Positions 17,569 to 25,769 of a stretch of 49,470 bases of DNA are shown in pieces. The position numbers and the translations under genes were made by a program. A model generated the notes under the pieces. The model was given only the letters and a program-made list of their open reading frames with translations, ran no database searches and was not told the origin of the DNA. Numbering within the stretch: position 1 is the first letter of the stretch; the number at the start of each line of letters is the position of its first letter. This DNA is from Clostridiales bacterium (lineage in GTDB: Bacteria; Bacillota; Clostridia; Lachnospirales; Lachnospiraceae), in assembly GCA_015655075.1 (NCBI GenBank), contig JAATFT010000011.1:1-49470 (forward strand), written 5' to 3'.

Positions 17569-19229
17569 ACATTATCCTGCTGAAGGGTGAGCATCAAGGC
17601 GGGAATCAACTGCTTCTTTCTTGATACCACTCCCTTCAGGCAGATAATATCGTTATCCTTATTAAGCTTATCCTTAGCCGGCTTAAACGCATTCATAAGC
17701 AGCTCCTTAGCCCCCATCCCCTGATATAACAGCTCTGTAGAACTTTCGATTATATTGGTAAGCATGAAGAATAACATGCCGGCCTCATGGTCGTGAAAGG
17801 CTTTCTGCATATAGGGAACCAGTTTTTCCTTAATGGAGTTAAGTTCCTTCCTGCTCATGGAACTAATCTGCCCGACGCCAAAAGTTAAATCACCCACCGT
17901 AAATTTCTTAAAATCCTGATAAAAGATTTCTTCCGGGGACTTTAATGTCAGGTTGCTTCCTGCCGCAAACATTTCCTTTGCATATTCTTCTACCTGTATG
18001 CCCGCTATCTTTGCAAGCTCCTCCGCCAGGATACGGTCTATTTCGGTACAGGTTGGGGAACGGTACACTAAAGTATCGGACAGTATGGCAGAACATAATA
18101 ACCCGGCAATCTGGGGTTTAACTGCAATGCCATTTTCCTTGTACATCTGATAAATAATGGTAGCCGTACAGCCAAGAGGCTGATTGCGGAAAAATACCGG
18201 ATTTATGGTTTCCAGGCTTCCCAATCGGTGATGATCAATGATTTCTAAAATTTCCGCTTCCTCCAAGCCGTCCACCGCCTGGGACTTTTCATTGTGGTCC
18301 ACCAATACTACCTTTTTTCTTCTGGCATCCAAAAGATTCCTTCTGGAAATCATTCCGCAGTAATATCCGTCTTCATTTAAGATGGGAAAATCCCTATGGC
18401 GTTTCTTAGCCATGATCTCCCGTATATCGTCAATATAATCCTCGGTGGAAAAGGTTATTAAATCCTGATCCGTCATAAAATACCGGATGGGTATGCTTTG
18501 ATTTATTAACCTGGTGGCAGTAAACGTATCATAAGGCGTCCTTATTATGGTACATGCATTATTCTGGGCCAGCTTGGTTATGGTCTTGGATACCATGGCC
18601 CCGTCGCATACGATAATACATTTTGCTTTCATTTCTATAGCGCATAGCTGGGATTCATACCGGTTTCCCAAAATTACAATATCCCCTTTTTCAATATAAT
18701 TCTCCATAAGGTCTGGATTGGCCGCGGCAATCAGAACTTTTCCTTCCGTAAAATTATCTTCTTTTTTACCGGCAACAAGTTCTCCCTCTAAGGTTTCAAT
18801 CATATTTCTGCAGGGTGTTTCCGCCTTGGTTAAAATACGGTTATCATAAACGTCCATATAAGACTTGGCAATATCACCGATGGTAATTAATCCCTCCAGA
18901 CGATTATTCCGGCTTACAATAGGCAGGGTTACCACATTATTTTTACTCATAAAAGACCATGCTGTTTTTAAGGATATATTTTTATTAACACCTTCCGTCC
19001 TCCGAATTTCTATATCCTTAACCTGTGTACGGATGTCGGATAAATAGCCGGGTGCGGGAACTTTAAACTGTTCCAGCACAAATTTCGTTTCCGGATTTAT
19101 CTGCCCTGCCCTTTTCGCTTTATATTCACCGCCGGTCAGCATTTGTTTTAACCCGGCATATGCGATTGCGGAACATATAGAATCCGTATCCGGGTTAACA
19201 TGGCCTATAACATATATTTCATTATCCAT
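17565..19229 (-). CDS. manganese-dependent inorganic pyrophosphatase with CBS and DRTGG domains
   Basis: A 554-residue family II (DHH) pyrophosphatase that splits PPi. Domain order: DHH start with GHVNPDTDSICSAIAYAGLK (residues about 9-30), a CBS domain (NNVVTLPIVSRNNRLEGLITIGDI), a DRTGG insert (ILGNRYESQLCAIE and CIIVCDGAMVSKTITKLA), a second CBS domain (RHRDFPILNEDGYYCGMIS), then the DHH core with IIDHHRLGS and the DHHA2 domain. The CBS-DRTGG insert is known to bind adenine nucleotides and tune activity. It starts eight bases inside the end of the TPR-AAA gene on the same strand, so the two are co-translated. Confidence 0.93.
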   Translation of the reverse strand: MDNEIYVIGHVNPDTDSICSAIAYAGLKQMLTGGEYKAKRAGQINPETKFVLEQFKVPAPGYLSDIRTQVKDIEIRRTEGVNKNISLKTAWSFMSKNNVVTLPIVSRNNRLEGLITIGDIAKSYMDVYDNRILTKAETPCRNMIETLEGELVAGKKEDNFTEGKVLIAAANPDLMENYIEKGDIVILGNRYESQLCAIEMKAKCIIVCDGAMVSKTITKLAQNNACTIIRTPYDTFTATRLINQSIPIRYFMTDQDLITFSTEDYIDDIREIMAKKRHRDFPILNEDGYYCGMISRRNLLDARRKKVVLVDHNEKSQAVDGLEEAEILEIIDHHRLGSLETINPVFFRNQPLGCTATIIYQMYKENGIAVKPQIAGLLCSAILSDTLVYRSPTCTEIDRILAEELAKIAGIQVEEYAKEMFAAGSNLTLKSPEEIFYQDFKKFTVGDLTFGVGQISSMSRKELNSIKEKLVPYMQKAFHDHEAGMLFFMLTNIIESSTELLYQGMGAKELLMNAFKPAKDKLNKDNDIICLKGVVSRKKQLIPALMLTLQQDNV

Positions 19230-21222
19230 TCACTGAATCCTCCCCTAAAAAATCTTCCCTTTTAATATATAAAAAGTTCTCTGGATTTAAATCCTTCTCA
19301 TGGATCATATCAGACAACAGCGCTCTATTTCTCTCATCCGCGGATTTTTTTGTTTTACAGGCTAACTCCATAACGGCCTTCAAACGGTCCGCCACTTTTA
19401 TTGAATTTACTATCTTTTCTAATTCTTTTTCAAAAGCCTTTTTTACATCTTTTGTAAACTCATAATCATTGTTTTGAATATAAGCAAAAGCAAACCCGTA
19501 TAAATCCTCTTTCGTATATTCCGGAAGATGAATGGTATTGCTGAAAACTCCACTAAGCTTCGGATATTTCTTAAGCAACCTTTTCATTCTGTATTCCTCA
19601 TCCTCCAATATAACAAATATATTCCTTCCTAAATCCTGTATCAGGGAAAGCAACTGTTCTGCCGCACTTTGATCAAGTAAACCCGCTTCTTCGACAATTA
19701 AAGAACAATTAATCAGTTTATCTTTTTTCGATTCCAGTGAAATACCGTTAAGCTTAACGGCAGATATTTTAGCAACTCTGTTTGTATTAATCCAGTCTAA
19801 TCCATAAAGAGCTTTGGATATTCTTTTGGCCAGAGTTGTTTTTCCCGATTTTCTTTCACCGGTAATAATAATAGGATCGATTTTAGTATAATCCGATAAA
19901 ATGTTTTCTAAGCAGGATTCAATTTGTTTTTTGCAGGAATCTATTTGGATAAAATATCCAAAATTTCTTTTAAAACTTATACCTGCTTCCGTTAACAAGT
20001 AATTTAATTTCGTATCCGAAGCAGGCTTTACTGTCTCCGGTATATTATTTTCACTTACTTTATTGTTTAAAGTATTTATATCATAAACGCCTGTTATGCC
20101 GTAATTATTATCTTCTTTCACTTTGTCCGGTTCTTCTTCATACGGCTCTTCCTCTTCAACTGATTTTTTCTTTTCACCCGATTCACTCTCTTGAACCGCC
20201 TCTTCCGCTTTATCCGGTACTCCTTCAGCTGACTCCTTCACTTCAACTGATTCTTTCACTTCAATCGATTCTTTCTCTTCAATCGATTCTTTCTCTTCAA
20301 CTGATTCTTTCACTCCAATCGATTCTTTCATTTCAATCGATTCTTTCATTTCTGCCGGCTTTTTCTCTTCATCAAACTCCTTATCTGCATATGGCTCTTC
20401 CTCTTCACCCGGTCTTTCCTCTTTACCAGGCTCTTCCTCAGCCGCCTCTTTTTCTTCTTCAGTCAGTTCTTCCTCTTCACCCGGTTTTTTCACTCCATCC
20501 TGGCTGCCTGCCTTATCATATAAGGTGTCCTCCTGTGCCAAAAATTGATCTATCTGGCTGCGCATAACACTGTAATCCTTGGTTTTATCCAATCCCAGCT
20601 TCTTTTCAGCCTCCTTTTTTTCTTTTGCCTTCAGCATATGTAAGGGATTAATTTCACCCACATAATAACCCTTTAATAATTTTGCTTTTTCTACGTAAAT
20701 ACCTTCCCCAAACCACAATATAATATCACTGCATTCCCTGACGCACTTATCTTTCATTCCCGCTTTGTGATACAGCTTTGCAAGCTCATAAGCCCACATT
20801 TCATAATAATCGTATTCCTTTAATTGCTCCAGGGAAGCAATTAAAAACTCATAGGGCTCTCCCTTCAATTTGTCTATGCGGTAACGGAAAATAAAACGGC
20901 TGGAGTCCTGGGGCGCCGCTTTTATATATCGTTCCAGATAATCCTCCGCTTCTGGTATGCTGCCCCGCTTAATAGATAGATCCACAAGCTGGTACAATAC
21001 TCTCCTGGTTTTTGTTTTCCCATATATCCTGGTAAGAACCGCCATAGCCTCCTCATACCGGCCGTTTTGCATATAGACGTCCGCTATCACGCTTAAATCG
21101 GTGAGGGCTTTGATTTTACTGATATCCATAGTATCCAGTATTTTTGACGCCTTTAAATATTCCTTATTTTCTGCCAATCTTCTTATTTCTTCTATTTTTA
21201 CTATATTTTCGTAACGTTCCAT
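19222..21222 (-). CDS. TPR protein with acidic repeat linker and C-terminal AAA ATPase
   Basis: A 666-residue protein in three parts. Residues 1-220 are helical TPR-like repeats (KASKILDTMD, QNGRYEEAMAVLTRI, GSIPEAEDYLERYI). Residues 250-375 are a Glu/Lys-rich low-complexity region with about seven hexapeptide repeats of the form S[IV]EvKE. Residues 410-640 are a AAA ATPase: Walker A GERKSGKTTLAKRI, Walker B-like NCSLIVEEAGLL and a sensor-like segment IFVILEDEEYRMK. I do not know its function. The start at 21222 has GGGAG; an upstream ATG overlaps it. It is co-transcribed with the pyrophosphatase, with an eight-base overlap. Confidence 0.6.
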   Translation of the reverse strand: MERYENIVKIEEIRRLAENKEYLKASKILDTMDISKIKALTDLSVIADVYMQNGRYEEAMAVLTRIYGKTKTRRVLYQLVDLSIKRGSIPEAEDYLERYIKAAPQDSSRFIFRYRIDKLKGEPYEFLIASLEQLKEYDYYEMWAYELAKLYHKAGMKDKCVRECSDIILWFGEGIYVEKAKLLKGYYVGEINPLHMLKAKEKKEAEKKLGLDKTKDYSVMRSQIDQFLAQEDTLYDKAGSQDGVKKPGEEEELTEEEKEAAEEEPGKEERPGEEEEPYADKEFDEEKKPAEMKESIEMKESIGVKESVEEKESIEEKESIEVKESVEVKESAEGVPDKAEEAVQESESGEKKKSVEEEEPYEEEPDKVKEDNNYGITGVYDINTLNNKVSENNIPETVKPASDTKLNYLLTEAGISFKRNFGYFIQIDSCKKQIESCLENILSDYTKIDPIIITGERKSGKTTLAKRISKALYGLDWINTNRVAKISAVKLNGISLESKKDKLINCSLIVEEAGLLDQSAAEQLLSLIQDLGRNIFVILEDEEYRMKRLLKKYPKLSGVFSNTIHLPEYTKEDLYGFAFAYIQNNDYEFTKDVKKAFEKELEKIVNSIKVADRLKAVMELACKTKKSADERNRALLSDMIHEKDLNPENFLYIKREDFLGEDSVNG
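20231..20352 (-). repeat. 18-bp tandem repeats inside the TPR-AAA gene
   Basis: On the plus strand GATTCTTTC blocks with the spacer CAATC or CAACT recur every 18 bases, about seven times, and encode the SxExKE hexapeptides of the acidic linker. Such in-frame tracts often vary in length between strains. Confidence 0.8.
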
Positions 21223-21304
21223 ATAAACTCCCATCTACGCACTTTCGCACGCACTCAAATCAGGATGGTGGAAAAAACGTGACCGTTCGAGTCACAAAAA
21301 CATT

Positions 21305-22033
21305 CTAAAATATCTGTTTTGCTCCCACTAATTCATAATATAAGTTTTCCAGTGTCTTATTTGGCTCATCCAATAAAGTTTTTTTGCTGCCGCATACTAT
21401 TTTCTTACCCTTGTCCAATATACAGATAGAATCACAAATCCGTTCCACTTCCTCCATGTAATGTCCGCAATATAAAATTGTCGTCCCTGTTTTATTTAAT
21501 CTTTTAATGGAATCCAGAATCTGATTTCTTGCAATCATGTCAATTCCAACCGTAGGCTCATCCAAAACCAGGAAATCCGGCCGGTGCAGCAAGGAGGCAC
21601 CGATATTTAAACGACGTTTCATACCTCCCGAATAAGTTGCTGTTTTTTGTCCTAATTTATCCTCGGTTAAACCTATTATATCACAAACTTCATCGATTCT
21701 CTCATCCAAAATATTTTTAGGCACATGATAAGCATTTCCCCAAAATATAAGGTTGTCTCTTCCCGAAAGGGATAAATAAAGGGCAATATCCTGAGGTACA
21801 TAACCTAAACGGCCGCGGATTATTTTCGGATTCTTAACAATACTCTGGCCCTGATAAAAAATATCTCCGTTATCCGGCTTAATCATAGTGGTAAGCATAG
21901 AGATGGTAGTGGATTTTCCCGCCCCGTTTGCTCCGACTAATCCAAAAATTTCACCTTTTTGTATTTCAAAGGATATTCCGTCCACTGCCTTATTATTTTT
22001 ATAATATTTTTTTACGTCAAGTAAACAAAGCAT
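21305..22033 (-). CDS. ABC-type ATP-binding protein (NatA/CcmA-like), no partner permease beside it
   Basis: A 242-residue ABC ATPase of the drug/sodium exporter type. Walker A is GANGAGKST, the signature is YSGGMKRRLNIGASLLHRPD, Walker B is LVLDEPTVGID, and the switch His is in ILYCGHYMEEVER. These ATPases normally pair with an ABC2-type permease in the next gene. Here the next gene on the strand is the TPR-AAA protein 70 bases on and the one upstream is the 28-codon gene, so no permease is visible within the window. The C-terminal tail after LENLYYELVG is short. Confidence 0.85.
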   Translation of the reverse strand: MLCLLDVKKYYKNNKAVDGISFEIQKGEIFGLVGANGAGKSTTISMLTTMIKPDNGDIFYQGQSIVKNPKIIRGRLGYVPQDIALYLSLSGRDNLIFWGNAYHVPKNILDERIDEVCDIIGLTEDKLGQKTATYSGGMKRRLNIGASLLHRPDFLVLDEPTVGIDMIARNQILDSIKRLNKTGTTILYCGHYMEEVERICDSICILDKGKKIVCGSKKTLLDEPNKTLENLYYELVGAKQIF

Positions 22034-22133
22034 ATGAAAACCTCTCTTACAATTGCAACTATTTATTTTATCTTACAATCCGCGGCTGATTAAAACAAGT
22101 AAAACCTAGCAATTCTTACTTAATTTCCAAAAA

Positions 22134-22265
22134 AGAGTTTGCTCTGCAAACTCTGCGCTGGTGCTTGGTCGCTTTGCGGCATGATACCCTGCAAGCATCA
22201 TGCGCATCAAGCCTGGAAGGCTTTTTATTTAATAGGATTTTCACGAAATTTCCTATTAAATAAAA
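22134..22265. repeat. family C structured repeat (complete)
   Basis: In plus orientation: stem I AGAGTTTGC/GCAAACTCT with a TCT loop; stem II GCGC-TGGTGCTTG/CAAGCATCA-TGCGC enclosing GTCGC/GCGGC; stem III TTTTTATTTAATAGGA/TCCTATTAAATAAAAA. It lies directly on the downstream flank of the palindromic terminator at 22265-22302. On the minus strand stem I is followed by a TTTTTT tract, so it looks like a terminator. This is the best-preserved copy. The region 22034-22133 has nothing else. Confidence 0.85.
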
Positions 22266-22302
22266 AGAACCTGCCATAATAATATTATTATGGCAGGTTC
22301 TT
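22265..22302 (-). terminator. perfect 38-bp palindrome, intrinsic terminator of the 28-codon gene
   Basis: AAGAACCTGCCATAATAAT is followed directly by its exact reverse complement with no loop. On the minus strand the palindrome is followed by TTTTTATTT, giving a strong intrinsic terminator. It ends the transcript that begins near 22664 and carries the 28-codon gene. Confidence 0.8.
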
Positions 22303-22502
22303 GCCTGTTACTTTTTATTAAATTTCTTGCTATGTTTTAATCGAAGTTATTACTATCTACCTTTCTGTCCTGCTTAAGCTAAATTTAATAACAGGTGTGT
22401 CGTTATTCTATCCGTATCACATGCTTTATTTTTATCATTTAGTTAAAATACAAAACTCCAATTATTTGTATCATTCACTTACATATCCCTAAATATGTTT
22501 AT

Positions 22503-22589
22503 CTATGTTGAAGGCCTTTCCAGCAGGACGATCGTTTTGCATGTCATGGATAGATATATATACTCTGAATCTTCCTCTAAAGAACCCAT
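22503..22589 (-). CDS. 28-codon gene of unknown function
   Basis: A minus-strand ORF of 28 residues, starting ATGGGTTCTTTAGAGGAAG and ending with ACATAG. It is preceded by AAAGGAGGAG seven bases upstream, a consensus promoter at 22671-22699, and a leader of about 75 bases; its transcript ends about 200 bases downstream at the perfect palindrome. The peptide is acidic at the start (EEDSE), has a single Cys in the middle and a hydrophobic stretch (TIVLLE) near the end. The strong signals argue for a real gene or leader peptide. I do not recognise it. The downstream 22303-22502 is untranslated. Confidence 0.5.
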   Translation of the reverse strand: MGSLEEDSEYIYLSMTCKTIVLLERPST

Positions 22590-22670
22590 TGGAATCTCCT
22601 CCTTTCCTTCAACCACAAATAAATGGTTTAATTGGCAGTCAATTGCACTATTTATCTGCTTTATAGTTTT

Positions 22671-22699
22671 ATAATATACAATAAGTCGGTATTTGTCAA
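22671..22699 (-). promoter_or_regulatory. consensus promoter upstream of the 28-codon gene
   Basis: Minus strand TTGACA (22694-22699), a 17-base spacer and TATTAT (22671-22676). It is among the strongest promoter matches in the window. The stretch 22700-22907 upstream, between it and the next gene's stop, shows nothing I can assign. Confidence 0.8.
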
Positions 22700-22907
22700 C
22701 ATATTTTTTTAAAATTTAAATATAATTATTTTATTTTGAATTATATCTTTATTTGTCTGACAATTTGGCCATTTGCCTTAAAACCTCAACTTCCAATCTC
22801 TAATTATGATGTCGTCAGAAGCGGCGTAAATGCTTTCCAGAAATCACAGCGACTACCAAAAATCACAGGTCTGTAAAAATTCAAAGCAAACCTGCGCCTT
22901 GTATTGC

Positions 22908-25250
22908 TTACAAATCCCGGTAAAAAATATAGGTATCCATTAATTCCTGGGTAATTTCCCCGCCTTCTTTTTCGATAGCCCGGAATCTAAGCTCTATTTC
23001 TCTTTTCTTTTTGTTCGTATTTCTTGCAAAACGTTCCATGGCGTCCGTAAATAACGGCTGCCCTTTTATTCTGTCCCGGATTGGCTTGCTAAAGGGACAA
23101 TAAGTGGCAAGAATTTCCCTTACAATCCTATTCAGCCTTAAAGCGCCCGTTGCCTCTCCTTTAATCCAGGCTTCATAGTCAATTACAAAAATTTCCCTGT
23201 AATTTCCTCTTCCCTTTTGTATCTGCGATTTTATCCTTTCTTTCATTTCCTTCGAAAGCTCCCTGTTTCTACGGTAAAACTGGATATAATCCGCATATTC
23301 GGAAGTAAGCGATTTATATTTAATATTATTCCAGGCACTTCCTTGTATACTCCTGCACAGCTCCCAGCGGAATCTTCCCAGGACTTTTATTAAAATATCC
23401 TTAACAGCCACCTCCGTAAAGACAGGCAGTACAAATCTTCCTTCGTTGCTCTTTCTTTTTCCGGTGATTTCCTGCCACATGACACCGTTATAGCCCATGG
23501 TCGGCATGAGAATAATATCCGGAAATACCTGCTTTAATATATATTCCTTCGAAATACCTTTCTCAGTATTTACATATAATACTTCTCTATGAAAAACAGA
23601 ATAGTCTATTTCCAGCAGCTCTTTGATGGAATCATTAAGCATAGCTGATGTCACCAGAGTCCTGGTGATGCCCTTAACCATATCGTCGCCCCATAGAAAA
23701 GGTACAAAAGTGCTGATTTGACCGCTGGTTACCCTATGGTTACAGCGAAACATATTATTAATTTCATAAGAAACCTTCTCTTTTTGATTCTGTAAAAGTT
23801 CCTTTTCTTTTTCTACCGTAATTTCACCCTTTTTTCTTCTGCCCCGGAGCATGTCCGTATAATCCAGATCGAATTCATTTTTGGAAGGTTCTTTTTCTCC
23901 CTTGTAAATGCTGACAAGCCAGTCCTTAATATTATAAACCCGGCAGGGACCTGTCCCTTCCGGTATATCTTTGTCCAGATAGTAAAGCTCTTTTAACTGC
24001 TCTTTTGTTAAAAGCCTTTCATCCAGGAATCCGTACTTTAAAAACAAATCAATTATCCTGGGCACCGACTCATCCCCGCAGGCTTTAAAAAATACCGCTT
24101 CATACATTTCATAATAATGCTGCGTTATCTTTCTGCGCAATATCCTGGCTCTGTCATCCGTGGAGAATTTATCCTTAAGATTAATAAAATCAAGTATCAG
24201 CTGCTGCTCCTCCTCTGATTTGGCGGCATCCATGCCGCCGTAAAGCTGGATTTGTTTTAAGGAGTCATTTAAATCCTCGGACATTTGCTGTAATTCACTC
24301 TGGCTGTATTGGAAATTATTTTCTGCCTGTTCCTTGAGGCTGCTGTCTTTAGATAAAAGAAGATAATATATTTCCTCCATTCTTGCCCGGTCAACACTTA
24401 CGGATCTGCCCGTCTTTTCCTCAAAAAGCTTTTCAATATGGTTGATCCGATCGATAATTTCATCGATAATATGTAACATTTCGTTGTTATAGCCGCCGCT
24501 TTCTTCAATGGATATGGCAAGGGCCGCAAATCCTTTAAAAAGGCAGATATCCGTGTTATCCATTAACAATGCGAATGCATGAGAAATATAAGCGGATAAT
24601 TCCATGCATTCCGTGGTTAACTGTGTAATCAAACCCGCCGTTTCTTCCACCAGGTAAAGCGCCGCTCCATCCGCGGAGGAGCAAAAAGCTTTCCATATAT
24701 CCACAGGAATTTTAGCGCATTCTTTATAATAATCCAGCTTTTTCTCGTCTATGAGAGAATCACTGCTATAGCGTTCCATATCCTGGATGGAATTAATCGT
24801 ATTCACAGGATAACCATACCTTTTTCCGGTTTCCAGATAGAACTGATAATTCCGGTAAATAAAAGTATAAAGCTGTTCAGCCGTGGACTGCAGGGCGCTA
24901 TAAACCTTATCCAGTTCATTAATCTGCCTGGTCAGGGACGCAACCATGAGTCCTTTATAATCCTTATTGGAGGCAAATATTTCAGCCATGTCTTCTTCTT
25001 TCTGTACGGGAAAACAGTAGAAAGTCACATCATCATAGGCAATATAAGAATTAAAATACCGCCCCATATATAATAGATCACTGACACCTAAGAAATTGCC
25101 GGAGCCCAAAATGATTTTTGAGCCATCATTCACGGCCAGAACTCTTCCTTTTAAAATAATACATATGCTGTTTATCTGTTTATCTGCCTCATATAGGACA
25201 GTTCCCTTGTCAGCCTGATTCACAGCATAATTATTTATTTTCATTACCAT
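22908..25250 (-). CDS. cyclic-nucleotide-binding-domain protein, 780 residues, function unknown
   Basis: The first 120 residues resemble a cNMP-binding domain: KGTVLYEADKQINSICIILKGRVLAVN, then GSKIILGSGNFLGVSDLL and YIAYDDVTFYCFP, as in Crp-type sensor barrels. The remaining 650 residues are mainly helical, with many charged stretches and no DNA-binding or catalytic motif I recognise. No signal peptide or membrane span is visible. The start has GAGGTG four bases upstream. It is alone in its unit, with a structured leader and terminator upstream (25355-25479), so its expression is likely attenuated. It may be a large scaffold or sensor; nothing shows its partner. Confidence 0.65.
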   Translation of the reverse strand: MVMKINNYAVNQADKGTVLYEADKQINSICIILKGRVLAVNDGSKIILGSGNFLGVSDLLYMGRYFNSYIAYDDVTFYCFPVQKEEDMAEIFASNKDYKGLMVASLTRQINELDKVYSALQSTAEQLYTFIYRNYQFYLETGKRYGYPVNTINSIQDMERYSSDSLIDEKKLDYYKECAKIPVDIWKAFCSSADGAALYLVEETAGLITQLTTECMELSAYISHAFALLMDNTDICLFKGFAALAISIEESGGYNNEMLHIIDEIIDRINHIEKLFEEKTGRSVSVDRARMEEIYYLLLSKDSSLKEQAENNFQYSQSELQQMSEDLNDSLKQIQLYGGMDAAKSEEEQQLILDFINLKDKFSTDDRARILRRKITQHYYEMYEAVFFKACGDESVPRIIDLFLKYGFLDERLLTKEQLKELYYLDKDIPEGTGPCRVYNIKDWLVSIYKGEKEPSKNEFDLDYTDMLRGRRKKGEITVEKEKELLQNQKEKVSYEINNMFRCNHRVTSGQISTFVPFLWGDDMVKGITRTLVTSAMLNDSIKELLEIDYSVFHREVLYVNTEKGISKEYILKQVFPDIILMPTMGYNGVMWQEITGKRKSNEGRFVLPVFTEVAVKDILIKVLGRFRWELCRSIQGSAWNNIKYKSLTSEYADYIQFYRRNRELSKEMKERIKSQIQKGRGNYREIFVIDYEAWIKGEATGALRLNRIVREILATYCPFSKPIRDRIKGQPLFTDAMERFARNTNKKKREIELRFRAIEKEGGEITQELMDTYIFYRDL

Positions 25251-25354
25251 GGCTCACCTCTATATTGTATTATCATTTTAAACATAGTTCTATTATAATC
25301 TATAAATCGACATTCTGAAAGAAATATTTATAAAAATGCACTTTTGTTTTATAG

Positions 25355-25389
25355 TAAAAAAGCACCAATAAGACAATTTATTGGTGTTA
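25355..25389 (-). terminator. terminator in the leader of the cNMP-domain gene
   Basis: On the minus strand ACACCAATAA and TTATTGGTGC form a 9-10 bp stem with a short loop, followed by TTTTTTA. It lies between the structured leader and the gene start. Confidence 0.8.
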
Positions 25390-25479
25390 ATATAATCCAC
25401 ATCATTTTTAAGGGGGCCGGGTCACCGTTTCCGATGACTTTGAGCAAAGGCCTATCCCCATTGATAGTATCCGGCCCCT
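25355..25479 (-). promoter_or_regulatory. unassigned structured leader (candidate riboswitch) of the cNMP-domain gene
   Basis: On the minus strand GGGGCCGG (25471-25478) and CCGGCCCC (25413-25420) close a junction. Inside are CTATC/GATAG, CTTTG/CAAAG and GTCATCG/CGGTGAC with a GAAA tetraloop, then the terminator. A TATAAT (25484-25489) places the transcript start at the first G of the closing stem. This is a multi-branch RNA of about 70 bases with an attenuator. It matches no class I can name. Between 25490 and 25581 I see only a weak CTGCC/GGCAG hairpin. Confidence 0.55.
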
Positions 25480-25581
25480 ATATATTATATATAGAAAACT
25501 GCCCCCTTTGGCAGCTCCTACCATAGGAAATGAGGGCAAATTCCCGCGCCGGTCTTTTTCTCCCGGTTAAGTAAATAAGAA

Positions 25582-25717
25582 AGAGTCCGGCAAGCCAGAC
25601 TCTGGTGCTGACGCGCCGTCACTTCAGTGACAAACTACCTCTGGCGCGTCATGCGCATCCCGCCTGGAAGGCTTTTTATTTCATAGCAAATTCACGGAAT
25701 TTCCTATTAAATAAAAA
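25582..25717. repeat. family C structured repeat (complete, sequence-diverged stems)
   Basis: Stem I is AGAGTCCGGC/GCCAGACTCT, stem II is TGACGCGCC/GGCGCGTCA enclosing GTCACttcaGTGAC, and stem III is TTTTTATTTCATAG/CTATTAAATAAAAA with the ATTCACGGAATTT core. Relative to 22134, most stem positions differ in sequence yet remain paired. On the minus strand it starts directly at the T-tract of the SRP RNA terminator. Its stem I is followed by TTTCTTATTT on that strand. Confidence 0.85.
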
Positions 25718-25743
25718 AATGTCGTTCACAACGGTGACGACAT
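25713..25743 (-). terminator. terminator of the SRP RNA gene
   Basis: Minus strand ATGTCGT/ACGACAT, a perfect 7-bp stem with an 11-base loop, followed by seven T. The loop contains complementary bases that may extend the stem. Confidence 0.85.
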
Positions 25744-25769
25744 CTTTGCCTAATCTATTAAATTATATA

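Noticed and set aside
20231..20352. Regularly spaced short repeats, considered as CRISPR
   Set aside because: The 18-bp units are tandem, in frame and code for SxExKE; there are no unique spacers.
22134..22265. Family C considered as a group II intron remnant
   Set aside because: Terminator siting fits group IIC introns, but no domain V or boundary motif and no reverse transcriptase is seen.
25412..25479. Considered as a c-di-GMP-I or glycine riboswitch
   Set aside because: The conserved core sequences of those classes are absent on both strands.
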